From: CAIYZT01 sp052387855
GTDB taxonomy: Bacteria > Pseudomonadota > Alphaproteobacteria > Rhodobacterales > Rhodobacteraceae
Reading direction: 5' to 3'
NCBI GenBank assembly: GCA_052387855.1
Contig: JBQTIT010000021.1
Coordinates: 140,420 to 204,419, forward strand
Length of the DNA: 64,000 bases
The notes under the pieces were generated by a model, which worked only from the letters and a program-made list of their open reading frames with translations, was not told the DNA's origin and made no database searches. How positions within the stretch are numbered: the first letter of the stretch is position 1; every line of letters begins with the position of its first letter. Both the position numbers and the translations under genes were made by a program. Shown piece by piece: positions 7,309 through 16,596 of this stretch.

Positions 7309-9786
7309 CTACGGCCCGGCAGGCGCAAGCACCGAAATCCCCGCCGCGCCGGCCCGTGCAAGCGCTGGGTCAAGGCTCATCGGCAGGTATTCGCCCGTGC
7401 GCCACAGCACGCTCTGATCGTCGTAATACCGGCTCAGCGGATGGCCTGACTGCCCGGTCGACAGGATATAGACCGACGAATCGGGATCGGCGAAGTCATA
7501 GACGCCCCGGTAGGCCCCTGCGTGGACGTTGAGATAGGGCTCCGGCCCGCTGCCCTTGGTGCGCCCGCGCATCAGCGTGCTGTCGCCGCCGCTGGTCGAC
7601 TGGCGGATGTTGACAAAGCTGCGCAGGAACGGCACCTCGCCCAGCACCGGGTGGTCATGGGTGGCCTGATGCGCCTCGCCCCAGCGCCAGCTTTCGATCG
7701 CCGGTCCCCAGGCTTCGGTCAGCTCGATCAGCGCCTCGTCCAGGGCGGCGCGGGCGATGTCGGTGCAGGTCTCGGTCGGGGCCGACTGGACCACGTCGCA
7801 CCAGACCGAGGCGCCGGCCACGTTGCGGTAGACGCGCTCGATGAACACCGGCTCGGGCCGGTCGAACTTGCCGGCCAGCGGCCCGAGCTCGTCCGCCGTC
7901 AGGCGCCGTTGCAGCGCGCGCATCCAGGCCTCGGCGATCAGCGGCTCGGGCAGATGCTCGCTCATCTCGCCGTTCCATTGCGCCATCAGCGCCAGCGCCT
8001 TCTGCCGCTGCCGCTCGGGCGTGCCTTCGGCGGCCGGCTCGCCGGTGTACCACAGGTCCGCCCCGATCAGCGGCAGAAGCGCCCGCGCCGTGGGCGAGAC
8101 GGTGTCGGTCTGCGCCTCGATAAAGCTGTCGCGGGTGTGGATGTCGCGTTCCTTCATCAGCGCCAGAAAGCGCTGGATGCGCTGGGTGTCGCCCCAGTCA
8201 TAGCTGACGTGAAGCGGAAAGGGCCGGTCGATGATCTTGTTGTTGGTGTTGCCAAGAAGGCCCGAGGCCGGCGCGACGTCGCGCGGGTTGTCGCTGTAGG
8301 GCAGAAAGCCGGTCCAGCGGTTGGCGCCTTCCCATCCCGGGGCGGGCATGCGCCCCTGGGTGCGGTGCGCCGGGTCGCGCGCCGGCATCCGGCCGATCAT
8401 CTGGAAGGCCACGCCTTCGGCATCGGCGAGCATGAGGTTCTGCGACGGCGCCACGAACAGCGCCCCGGCCGCGAGTGCCTCTTGACGGTTGCCGGCCCGC
8501 ATCAGCCCCATCGCCGCCGTGACCGAGGTGTCGTCGGCGGCCAGCGCGGTCCAGGCCAGCGCCGCCACATGGCCGGCGGGGGTGATGCTGGCCAGATCGT
8601 AATGGCTGCCCGGCAGGACCGGCCCCGCCTCGGACCAGCGCAGGGTCAGCGTGACCGAGGGCGCGTCCTTGATCTTCAGGATCGAGCGGCGGGTGACGAA
8701 GTCCCTCGGGCCCGCCGGCGTCAGATATTGCTCGGGGTTGTCCGGGTTCAGCCGTTCGATCACGATGTCCTGGTCATCCATCGTGGACGAGGTGATGCCC
8801 CAGGCCAGCCGCTCGGACCGGCCGACCAGCACCACGGGCAGGCCCGGAATCGTGCCGCCGATCACATCGCCCGATTGCAGGCCCAGCCGGGCAAGGTACC
8901 AGATCGAGGGCGCGGTCAGGCCCAGATGCGGATCGTTCGCCAGAAGCGAGCCGCCGGCCGCCGTGCGCAGCGGTGCCGCCGCCCAGGCGTTCGAGGCCCC
9001 GGCAAAGGCGCGCGACTTGAAGGGCGACAGCGGCAGGTCGGCCAGCGCATAGGCTGTGGGCGCATCGGACCGCATCCCGGGCGCGCCGGGCATCAGCGCG
9101 GCGAAATCGGGCAGGCCCATCACGGCCTGGGTGGGATCGTCGGGCAGGATGTCGGCCAGACGCGCCGGGTCCAGCGCCAGCGAGGCCTGCGCGCGCAGCA
9201 CCTCGGCCTCAAGATGCCCGGAAAGCTGCACCGCCATCAGCTTGATGATCGCGATCGAATCGGCCGGCGCCCAGGCGTCGATCGAAGGCTCGAACAGAAA
9301 GAACTCCGGCGCCCCACGCCCCCGCGCGCCGGCGTTGATCTGCGAAATCCAGGCGTTGACCCCCCGCGCGTAGGCCTCAAGAGCCAAGGTGGTCGGCGCG
9401 TCCTGCACGCCGACCGATTGCAGCGAGGTCTCGTAAAGGTCGAAGCGGCGCAGGATTTCGTCAATCCCGGCGGTCCGCTCGCCAAAGATCTCGGACAGGC
9501 GGCCCTGGGCGGTGCGCCGCAGCATGGTCATCTGCCAGAGCCGGTCCTGGGCATGGGCAAACCCCAGCGCAAAGAACACATCGGCATCGGTCTGTCCGAA
9601 GATATGCGGAATGGCCGCCGTGTCGCGGACGATCTCGACCTCGGCGTCAAGGCCGGCCAGGGTGAAATCCTCGTCGTAATCGGGAAGCGAGCGCGACAGG
9701 AAATATTGCGCGCCCAGAAAGGCGATCACCACCATCGCCAGGATGGCCGAAGTGATGCGGACCAGCCATTGGAAAAGTTTCAGCAT
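7309..9786 (-). CDS. Penicillin acylase family hydrolase (Ntn hydrolase)
   Basis: An 825-residue penicillin-amidase-family precursor. The N-terminal segment (about residues 7-30) is hydrophobic and serves as signal or anchor for export. The alpha-chain region has the HIFGQTDADVFFALGFAHAQDRLWQM motif region; the new N-terminal nucleophile of the beta chain is Ser265 in GASNAW, the usual autocleavage site, and NDPHL follows. Members cleave acylated beta-lactams or acyl-homoserine lactones; the substrate cannot be told here. The start at 9786 (MLKLFQ) fits the signal segment; longer upstream starts would run into the divergent dehydrogenase gene. Confidence 0.9.
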   Translation of the reverse strand: MLKLFQWLVRITSAILAMVVIAFLGAQYFLSRSLPDYDEDFTLAGLDAEVEIVRDTAAIPHIFGQTDADVFFALGFAHAQDRLWQMTMLRRTAQGRLSEIFGERTAGIDEILRRFDLYETSLQSVGVQDAPTTLALEAYARGVNAWISQINAGARGRGAPEFFLFEPSIDAWAPADSIAIIKLMAVQLSGHLEAEVLRAQASLALDPARLADILPDDPTQAVMGLPDFAALMPGAPGMRSDAPTAYALADLPLSPFKSRAFAGASNAWAAAPLRTAAGGSLLANDPHLGLTAPSIWYLARLGLQSGDVIGGTIPGLPVVLVGRSERLAWGITSSTMDDQDIVIERLNPDNPEQYLTPAGPRDFVTRRSILKIKDAPSVTLTLRWSEAGPVLPGSHYDLASITPAGHVAALAWTALAADDTSVTAAMGLMRAGNRQEALAAGALFVAPSQNLMLADAEGVAFQMIGRMPARDPAHRTQGRMPAPGWEGANRWTGFLPYSDNPRDVAPASGLLGNTNNKIIDRPFPLHVSYDWGDTQRIQRFLALMKERDIHTRDSFIEAQTDTVSPTARALLPLIGADLWYTGEPAAEGTPERQRQKALALMAQWNGEMSEHLPEPLIAEAWMRALQRRLTADELGPLAGKFDRPEPVFIERVYRNVAGASVWCDVVQSAPTETCTDIARAALDEALIELTEAWGPAIESWRWGEAHQATHDHPVLGEVPFLRSFVNIRQSTSGGDSTLMRGRTKGSGPEPYLNVHAGAYRGVYDFADPDSSVYILSTGQSGHPLSRYYDDQSVLWRTGEYLPMSLDPALARAGAAGISVLAPAGP

Positions 9787-9862
9787 TCCTGGCCCGTTCT
9801 TGACGCCGCTCTCGGCTTGGTTCCTAGTCGATCCGGGCAGGATCGGCAATGCGGAGGATGCG

Positions 9863-10726
9863 ATGGCCAAGGTGGCATTTCTGGGGTTGGGCGTCATGGG
9901 GTTTCCGATGGCCGGGCATCTTTCCGCCAAGGGGCACCAGGTGACGGTCTACAACCGCAGCCCGGCCAAGGCCGAGGCCTGGGTTGCCCGCCATGGCGGG
10001 ACAAGCGCGCCCAGCCCGGCGGCGGCGGCGGCGGGGGCCGATTTCGTGATGGCCTGCGTCGGCAACGATGATGACCTGCGTTCGGTCTGCCTGGGGCCCG
10101 AGGGGGCCTTTGCCGGGATGGGACGGGGGTCGATCCTGGTCGATCACACCACGGTCTCGGCCCGGGTCACGCGCGAGCTGCATCAGGTGGCGGCGGGGAT
10201 GGGGCTCGGCTTTGTCGACGCGCCGGTGTCGGGTGGGCAGGCGGGGGCCGAGAATGGCGCCCTGTCGGTGATGTGCGGCGGCGGTCAGGCAGAATATGAC
10301 GCGGCCGAGCCGGTGATCGCGGCCTATGCCCGCATCTGCCGCCGGCTGGGCGAAAGCGGCGCGGGGCAGCTTGCCAAGATGATGAACCAGATCTGCATCG
10401 CGGGGCTGATGGAGGGCCTGTCCGAGGCGCTGGCCTTTGGCCAGAAGGCCGGGCTCGACGGGGCGGCGGTGGTGGAGGTGATCTCGCAGGGGGCCGCCGG
10501 CTCTTGGCAGATGGCGAACCGGCACAGGACCATGCTGGAGGACCGCTTTGACTTTGGCTTTGCGGTGGACTGGATGCGCAAGGATCTGGGCATCTGCCTG
10601 GACACGGCCGACCAGATCGGCGCCCGTCTGCCGGTCACGGCGCTGGTGGACCAGTTCTACAAGGATGTGCAACTGATGGGCGGCGGGCGCGGCGACACAT
10701 CGAGCCTGATCCGGCGCCTGCGCTGA
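9863..10726 (+). CDS. NAD(P)-dependent beta-hydroxyacid dehydrogenase (3-hydroxyisobutyrate dehydrogenase family)
   Basis: A 287-residue protein with an N-terminal Rossmann fold (VAFLGLGVMGFPMAGHL), the substrate-binding segment DAPVSGGQAGAENGALSVM and the catalytic-lysine helix GAGQLAKMMNQ typical of 3-hydroxyisobutyrate, tartronate-semialdehyde and glyoxylate/succinic-semialdehyde reductases. The length matches the family. The ATG at 9863 has GGAGG just upstream and begins directly with the Rossmann strand. It is divergent from the acylase and there is no operon partner, so the substrate is undetermined. Confidence 0.9.
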   Translation: MAKVAFLGLGVMGFPMAGHLSAKGHQVTVYNRSPAKAEAWVARHGGTSAPSPAAAAAGADFVMACVGNDDDLRSVCLGPEGAFAGMGRGSILVDHTTVSARVTRELHQVAAGMGLGFVDAPVSGGQAGAENGALSVMCGGGQAEYDAAEPVIAAYARICRRLGESGAGQLAKMMNQICIAGLMEGLSEALAFGQKAGLDGAAVVEVISQGAAGSWQMANRHRTMLEDRFDFGFAVDWMRKDLGICLDTADQIGARLPVTALVDQFYKDVQLMGGGRGDTSSLIRRLR

Positions 10727-10737
10727 GGCGGCGCAGG

Positions 10738-10813
10738 GCGGGGGTTTCACACCCCCGCGCCGGCCCGACACGGACCGGCTGCCCCCGTGGGATATTTGTC
10801 CACAGGGGATGAG
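10738..10813. repeat. Palindromic intergenic repeat, family A, copy 2 (reversed)
   Basis: Reverse orientation of the copy at 7221-7289: hairpin GCGGGGG-TTTCACA-CCCCCGC, then CCCCCGTGGGATATTTG and CACAGGGGATGAG. It lies between the 3' ends of the convergent dehydrogenase and SYLF genes. Confidence 0.8.
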
Positions 10814-10826
10814 GCAAGGGGGGCTT

Positions 10827-11393
10827 TCAGGGTATGATGCGGGTGTATTTGGTGCCGGCCAGCGAGGCGCCGGCGATCAGGCCCTGCTGGCCATAGACCA
10901 GGGCGATCACCTCGCCCAGCTCGTTGGTCTGCTTGCCGGCGCTGGCGCCATCGGTGAAGGTGGCATAGCGCAGGTCGGCCGAGGCGGCCCAGCCGCTGCC
11001 GCTGCGGAAATCGGCGAGGGCGGATTCGGTCATGAAGAAGAGCGCATGCGCGAACTGCTGCGCGCCGATCTGCAGGCCGACCGAGGCCCGGGTGGCCGAA
11101 TAGTAATCGACCGTGGCCCCGCCGATGCGCAGCGCCCCGCGGCCGAAGGCGCCGCCAAAGATGAATCCCGCCTCGGTCACGAGCGGCATGTAGAGGATGC
11201 CGGCCGCGCGGCTGACGAGGTCCTGGGTGCCCGCGTGGTTCTGCAACAGATAGTCGCGCGAGGCGTCGACCCGCGCGTCGATCTCGGCCGCGCCGTCCGA
11301 GCCGACGCCATTGCCCTCGATCCCGCCCGCGCAGGCCGACAGCACAAGGCTGGCCCCGCCGGCCGCAAAAATCCAACGTCTGGTGATGTCCAT
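10827..11393 (-). CDS. SYLF (Ysc84-like) domain lipoprotein
   Basis: A 188-residue protein with a lipoprotein signal peptide ending in the lipobox LSAC, followed by a SYLF domain (AAGILYMPLVTEAGFIFGGAFGRGAL, SVGLQIGAQQFAHALFFMTESAL, GLIAGASLAGTKYTRI). SYLF domains bind lipids in eukaryotes; the bacterial role is unknown. The start was set at MDITRRW, 23 residues before the lipobox, because that gives a proper Arg-rich signal peptide; an upstream ATG at 11453 would add a non-signal extension. Confidence 0.85.
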   Translation of the reverse strand: MDITRRWIFAAGGASLVLSACAGGIEGNGVGSDGAAEIDARVDASRDYLLQNHAGTQDLVSRAAGILYMPLVTEAGFIFGGAFGRGALRIGGATVDYYSATRASVGLQIGAQQFAHALFFMTESALADFRSGSGWAASADLRYATFTDGASAGKQTNELGEVIALVYGQQGLIAGASLAGTKYTRIIP

Positions 11394-11501
11394 GATCAAA
11401 GCCCCTTGCCTCAACGGGGCTCTGCTGGCCCCTGCGCCTTTAGTATAAGGCACTTGGCCGGGCTTGTCATGCCCGCCGCGCGGATCGGCGGGAGCTTGCC
11501 G

Positions 11502-12509
11502 TCAGGCGCGCCCCGCCCGGATCGCCCGCGCCGCATCCAGCGCGAAATAGGTCAGCACCCCATCGCAGCCGGCCCGGCGAAAGGCCATCAGGCTTTCCAG
11601 CATCGCGCGTTCGCCGTCGATCCAGCCGTTCCGTGCGGCGGCCTGGATCATCGCGTATTCGCCGCTGACCTGATAGGCAAAGGTCGGGGCGCCGAAGGCG
11701 TCCTTGACCCGGCGCACGACGTCGAGATAGGGCAGGCCGGGCTTGACCATGACCATGTCCGCCCCCTCGGCCAGATCGCGCTGGACAAGGCGCAGCGCCT
11801 CGTCCGAATTGGCCGGGTTCATCTGGTAGGTCTTCTTGTCGCCCTTGAGCGTGCCCGAGGCGCCGACCGCGTCGCGGAAGGGGCCGTAGAAGGCGCTGGC
11901 GTATTTGGCGGCATAGGACATGATCGCGACATTCTGGTGCCCGGCGCCTTCGAGCGCGCGGCGGATCGCGCCGATGCGCCCGTCCATCATGTCCGAGGGG
12001 CCGATGATGTCGGCGCCGCTTTCCGCCTGGGCCAGCGCCTGGCGCACCAGCGCCTCGACCGTCTCGTCGTTCAGCACCACGCCGTCGCGCACCAACCCGT
12101 CATGGCCTAGCGCGTTGTAGGGATCAAGCGCGACATCGGTCATCACCGCGATCTGCGGCACCTCGGCCTTGATGGCGCGGATGGCGCGGTTGGTCAGGTT
12201 GTCGGGGTTCCAGGCCTCTTCGCAGCCGACCGTGCGCAGCGCCATCTCGGTATAGGGAAAGAGGCAGATGGCGGGGATGCCAAGCGCCGCCGCCTCTTCG
12301 GCCGCGCGCACCGCCAGATCGACCGAGAGCCGCGCCACGCCGGGCATCGAGGGGATGGGCTCGCTGAGGGCCTTGCCCTCGCGCAGGAAGACCGGCCAGA
12401 TCAGATCGCCGAGGCTGAGGCTGTTTTCCTGCGCCAGCGCGCGCAGCGCGGCCGAGGATTTCAGCCGGCGGTGGCGCGTCAGCGGATGGGGGGCGTGGAC
12501 AGGGTGCAT
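11502..12509 (-). CDS. hemB: Delta-aminolevulinic acid dehydratase (porphobilinogen synthase)
   Basis: Condenses two 5-aminolevulinate molecules into porphobilinogen, for haem, cobalamin and (in phototrophs) bacteriochlorophyll. It has 335 residues, the normal length. Active-site lysines sit in MSYAAKYASAFYGPFRDA and MVMVKPGLPYLD, and the allosteric region RRLKSSAALRALAQEN is at the N-terminus. The metal site is of the Mg-dependent alphaproteobacterial type, since the Zn-binding triple-cysteine stretch is absent (VMTDVALDPY). The start ATG 12509 gives MHPVHAPHPLTRHRRL; the frame stays open further upstream only by chance. Confidence 0.97.
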   Translation of the reverse strand: MHPVHAPHPLTRHRRLKSSAALRALAQENSLSLGDLIWPVFLREGKALSEPIPSMPGVARLSVDLAVRAAEEAAALGIPAICLFPYTEMALRTVGCEEAWNPDNLTNRAIRAIKAEVPQIAVMTDVALDPYNALGHDGLVRDGVVLNDETVEALVRQALAQAESGADIIGPSDMMDGRIGAIRRALEGAGHQNVAIMSYAAKYASAFYGPFRDAVGASGTLKGDKKTYQMNPANSDEALRLVQRDLAEGADMVMVKPGLPYLDVVRRVKDAFGAPTFAYQVSGEYAMIQAAARNGWIDGERAMLESLMAFRRAGCDGVLTYFALDAARAIRAGRA

Positions 12510-12614
12510 GCGCCGGCCTTTGGCAAAAGGGCTTGAGTTCCGACCCCTGTCCTGCCATGGAAAGCGCAAAGTCTCAAGCCGGCGCTTGGGCGGCCGGGAC
12601 AGAGGGTTTGGCGC

Positions 12615-13139
12615 TTGGATCTGGTTCAACTCATCTTTGAACTGATCGACATGCGGTCCTTTTCGAACCTGTGGTACTGGATTGGCCTGGGCGTGATCTG
12701 GTCCTCGGCCAGCCATTGGGTGCTGGGCGTGCCCCATGACGTGATCCAGCGGGCCCGGCGCGAGCGCGGTCAGGCGCTTGAGGATCTTGAGACGCTGGTG
12801 CGCATCAATGTCACGCGCCTCTTGTTCATCGCCCGCGTCTCGGGCACCTTTGTGGTGGCGGGAATTTTCTTTGTGACGACGACGCTTGGCCTTTTGGCCT
12901 TTGTCTATGACGTCGAAGTTGCCAGCGCGCTGCTGTTCATCCTGGTGCCTTTGACGGTGCTCGGGGGCCTGTCGCTGCGTGCGGCGATGCGGATCGCGGC
13001 GGGCGAGGGGCAGGGAGAGGCGCTGTTCCGCCGTCTGTTCCGGCACCGGCTGGTCACACAGGTGCTGGGAATGCTGGCGATCTTCGTGACATCGCTGTTC
13101 GGAATGTGGCACAACCTTCAACTCCTGGTCCCGCGCTAA
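12615..13139 (+). CDS. Small integral membrane protein, function unknown
   Basis: About 174 residues with four hydrophobic segments (roughly residues 20-40, 70-92, 94-122 and 150-168) and a basic cytoplasmic stretch (QRARRERGQALEDLETL). I do not recognise a named family. The stop lies 1 bp before mfd, so the two genes are probably co-transcribed. The start is uncertain: TTG at 12615 has no clear ribosome site, and ATG at 12651 is the alternative. It is divergent from hemB. Confidence 0.7.
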   Translation: MDLVQLIFELIDMRSFSNLWYWIGLGVIWSSASHWVLGVPHDVIQRARRERGQALEDLETLVRINVTRLLFIARVSGTFVVAGIFFVTTTLGLLAFVYDVEVASALLFILVPLTVLGGLSLRAAMRIAAGEGQGEALFRRLFRHRLVTQVLGMLAIFVTSLFGMWHNLQLLVPR

Positions 13140-13140
13140 G

Positions 13141-16100
13141 ATGCCGTCCCACCCCGTGATGCTTGGCGGCGCCCCCGAGGGCTTTGACGCGCGTCTGGTT
13201 GCGCGCGAACTGGCGCGGGGGGCGGCCGTCATCCACATCGCGCGCGATGACCGGCGGGCCGAGGCGATGCGGCAAGCCCTGGCGGTGATGGCGCCCGAGG
13301 TGGCGGTGCTGGACTTTCCCGCCTGGGACTGTCTGCCCTATGACCGCATCTCGCCCAATCCGCTGATCGCGGCGCGCCGGATGTCAACGCTGGCCGCCCT
13401 GGCCAGCGGGCTGGCGCGGCCCTTTGTCCTGCTGACCACGCTCGGCGCCGCCACCCAGCGCGTTCCGGCGCCCGAGGTGATGCAGCATGCCTCGCTGGTG
13501 GCGCAGGTGGGCGACAGGGTGGACGAGTCCCGGCTGAAGGGGTTTCTGGCCCGCATGGGGTTTACCCCGGCCTCAAGCGTGGCCGAGCCGGGGGATTATG
13601 CGATCCGGGGCGGGATCGTCGACATCTTTCCGCCGGGCAACCTTGGCCCGGTGCGGCTGGACTTCTTCGGCGATCAGCTTGACGGGGCGCGCCGGTTTGA
13701 CCCGATCAGCCAGCGCACGGTGGAAAGGCTGTCGCGGGTCGAGTTTGCCCCGATGTCCGAAATCATCCTGGACGCGGCCGCGATCAGCCGGTTTCGCCAG
13801 AACTACCGGGTGGAATTCGGGGCAGGGGGGGCCGAGGACCCGCTTTATGCCGCCGTCACCGCCGGGCGCAAGCATCAGGGGATGGAGCATTGGCTGCCCT
13901 TCTTTCACGAAAGGCTGGGCACGGTCTTTGACTATCTGCCCGGCGCCTCGGTGATGCTGGACGACCGGCTGGATGCCGCCCGGCGCGCCCGCTGGGAGGG
14001 GATCGAGGACCAGTACGACGCCCGCCGCGAGGCGATGGCGGCGCGCGGGCGGATGGATTCGGTCTACAAGCCCGTCCCGCCCGGCCTGCTTTACCTGGAC
14101 GAGGCCGGCTGGGATCAGGCGCTGGACGGGCGCCGCGTGATCCGGCTGGTGCCGCAGGGCCTGCCGCCCGGTCCGGGTGTTCTGGACGCGGGCGCGCGCG
14201 CAGGGCGCAGCTTTGCCCCCGAGCGGGTTCAGGAAAACGCCAACCTTTTCGGGGCCCTGGCCGATCACATTCGTGAAGAGCTGACCCGCGCGCAGGTGGT
14301 GATCGCCGCCTATTCCGAGGGCGCGCGCGAGCGGATGGCGGGGCTCTTGCAAGAGCAGGGCCTTGTGGGCGCCCGACCGGTCCGCGACTTTCGCGAGGTG
14401 CCAGAGGGGCGCGGCGGGCTTTTCCTGATGGTCTGGCCGCTAGAGGCCGGCTTTGCCGCGCCCGGGCTGACCGTGATTTCCGAACAGGACGTTCTGGGCG
14501 AGCGGATGACCGCCAAGCCGCGCAAGCGGCGCAAGGCCGAGAACTTTCTGCGCGACGCCGATACCCTGACGCCCGGCGATCTGGTGGTGCATGTCGAACA
14601 TGGCGTCGGTCGCTATCTGGGGCTGGAGACGATCACCGCGCTTGGCGCGCCGCACGCCTGCGTCGCGCTCGAATATGCCGAGGGCGCCAAGCTGTACCTT
14701 CCGGTGGAGAATATCGAGCTTCTCAGCCGCTTTGGCCACGAAGAGGGGCTGCTCGACAAGCTTGGCAGCGGCGCCTGGCAGGCCAGAAAGGCGCGGCTCA
14801 AGCAGCGCATCAAGGACATCGCCGACCGGCTGATGCGCATCGCGGCCGAACGCGCGCTGCGCCACGCCCCGGTGCTGCAAGCGCCCCATTCCATCTGGGA
14901 ATCCTTCGCCGCCCGCTTTCCCTATCAGGAAACCGACGACCAGCTTGCCGCCATCGCCGATGTGGTCACCGACCTTGAAAAGGGTGCGCCAATGGATCGG
15001 CTGGTGGTCGGTGATGTCGGTTTCGGCAAGACCGAGGTGGCGATGCGGGCGGCCTTTGTCGCGGCGCTGTCGGGGATGCAGGTGGCGGTGATCTGCCCGA
15101 CGACCCTGCTCGCCCGCCAGCACTATCGCAGCTTTGCCGAGCGTTTCCGGGGCTTTCCGGTGTCGGTTCGCCCCCTGTCGCGCTTTGTCGGCGCCAAGGA
15201 GGCGGCCCAGACCCGCGCCTTGATGGCCGAGGGGCGGGTCGACATCGTGGTCGGCACCCATGCGCTCTTGGCCAAGGGGATCGCCTTCAAGAGCCTTGGC
15301 CTCTTGATCATCGACGAAGAGCAGCATTTCGGCGTCACCCACAAGGAGCGCCTGAAAGAGATGCGGTCAGAGGTGCATGTTCTGACCCTGACCGCGACGC
15401 CGATCCCGCGCACCTTGCAGCTTTCGCTCAGCGGGGTGCGGGATCTGTCGATCATCGCGACCCCGCCGGTGGACCGGCTGGCGATCCGCACCTATGTCAG
15501 CGAGTTCGACGGCGTCACCCTGCGCGAGGCGCTGTTGCGCGAGCATCATCGCGGCGGGCAAAGCTTTTATGTCGTCCCCCGCATCGCCGATCTGCCAGAG
15601 GTCGAGGATTTCCTGAAAACCCATGTGCCCGAGGTTTCGGTGATCGTGGCGCATGGCCAGATGGCGGCCGGGGATCTGGACCAGCGGATGAACGATTTCT
15701 ACGACGGCAAGGCCGATGTGCTTTTGGCCACCAGCATCGTGGAGAGCGGGCTCGACATTCCGTCGGCCAACACCATGATCATCCACCGCGCCGACATGTT
15801 CGGCCTGTCGCAGCTTTACCAGATCCGGGGCCGGGTCGGGCGCGCCAAGACGCGGGCCTATTGCTATCTGACCACGCGGCCGCGCGCGCCGCTGACACCG
15901 CAGGCGGCGCGTCGGCTCAAGCTTTTGGTCTCGCTGGACAATCTTGGCGCGGGGTTCAATCTGGCCAGCCACGATCTTGACCTGCGCGGCGCTGGAAACC
16001 TCTTGGGCGAAGAGCAGTCCGGCCACATCCGCGAGGTTGGCTATGAGCTTTACCAGCAGATGCTGGAGGACACGATCGCGCGGCTGAAGTCAGGCGAGCT

Positions 16101-16596
16101 TTCAGGCCCCGCCGCGCTGGACGACGACTGGTCGCCCACCATCAACCTCGGTGTGCCGGTCATGATCCCCGACGCCTATGTCACCGATCTGGACGTGCGG
16201 CTGGGGCTTTACCGGCGCCTGTCGGGCCTGGCCACCAAGGCCGAGCTTGAGGGCTTCGCCGCCGAGCTGATCGACCGCTTCGGGCCGATGCCGAAAGAGG
16301 TGAACACCCTGATGCTGGTGGTGCGGATCAAGGCGATGTGCAAGCGCGCCGGCATCCGGCGGCTTGACGTCGGGCCCAAGGGCGCGACCGTGCAGTTTCA
16401 CGGTGACAAGTTCGCCAATCCCGCCGGTCTGGTCGAATTCCTGCGCGCGCAGGGGGCGGCGGCGCGCGTGCAGGCCAACAAGATCGTGCTGCAGGGCGAG
16501 ATGAAGACCGAAGCCGACCGCATCCGCGGCGCCTTCAACATCGCGCGGGACCTGGCCGAGGCGGCCCGCGCCGGGACGGCCAAGGCAAAGGGCTGA
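13141..16596 (+). CDS. mfd: Transcription-repair coupling factor Mfd
   Basis: An 1151-residue DNA translocase that removes RNA polymerase stalled at lesions and recruits UvrA. Domains in order: UvrB-like UvrA-binding N-terminus, CarD-like polymerase-interaction domain (about 475-575, PGDLVVHVEHGVGRYLGLE), SF2 helicase motor with P-loop GDVGFGKTEVAMRAAF and DEEQ box (IIDEEQHFGV), motif III TATPIPRTL, TRG and motif VI QIRGRVGRAK, and the C-terminal inhibitory domain. The length is typical. The start ATG is one base after the preceding membrane-protein gene. Confidence 0.97.
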   Translation: MPSHPVMLGGAPEGFDARLVARELARGAAVIHIARDDRRAEAMRQALAVMAPEVAVLDFPAWDCLPYDRISPNPLIAARRMSTLAALASGLARPFVLLTTLGAATQRVPAPEVMQHASLVAQVGDRVDESRLKGFLARMGFTPASSVAEPGDYAIRGGIVDIFPPGNLGPVRLDFFGDQLDGARRFDPISQRTVERLSRVEFAPMSEIILDAAAISRFRQNYRVEFGAGGAEDPLYAAVTAGRKHQGMEHWLPFFHERLGTVFDYLPGASVMLDDRLDAARRARWEGIEDQYDARREAMAARGRMDSVYKPVPPGLLYLDEAGWDQALDGRRVIRLVPQGLPPGPGVLDAGARAGRSFAPERVQENANLFGALADHIREELTRAQVVIAAYSEGARERMAGLLQEQGLVGARPVRDFREVPEGRGGLFLMVWPLEAGFAAPGLTVISEQDVLGERMTAKPRKRRKAENFLRDADTLTPGDLVVHVEHGVGRYLGLETITALGAPHACVALEYAEGAKLYLPVENIELLSRFGHEEGLLDKLGSGAWQARKARLKQRIKDIADRLMRIAAERALRHAPVLQAPHSIWESFAARFPYQETDDQLAAIADVVTDLEKGAPMDRLVVGDVGFGKTEVAMRAAFVAALSGMQVAVICPTTLLARQHYRSFAERFRGFPVSVRPLSRFVGAKEAAQTRALMAEGRVDIVVGTHALLAKGIAFKSLGLLIIDEEQHFGVTHKERLKEMRSEVHVLTLTATPIPRTLQLSLSGVRDLSIIATPPVDRLAIRTYVSEFDGVTLREALLREHHRGGQSFYVVPRIADLPEVEDFLKTHVPEVSVIVAHGQMAAGDLDQRMNDFYDGKADVLLATSIVESGLDIPSANTMIIHRADMFGLSQLYQIRGRVGRAKTRAYCYLTTRPRAPLTPQAARRLKLLVSLDNLGAGFNLASHDLDLRGAGNLLGEEQSGHIREVGYELYQQMLEDTIARLKSGELSGPAALDDDWSPTINLGVPVMIPDAYVTDLDVRLGLYRRLSGLATKAELEGFAAELIDRFGPMPKEVNTLMLVVRIKAMCKRAGIRRLDVGPKGATVQFHGDKFANPAGLVEFLRAQGAAARVQANKIVLQGEMKTEADRIRGAFNIARDLAEAARAGTAKAKG

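Noticed and set aside
7522..10071. An 849-codon open frame on the plus strand opposite the penicillin acylase
   Set aside because: Antisense shadow of an acylase with all family motifs; the translation is Arg/Gly/His-rich without domains.
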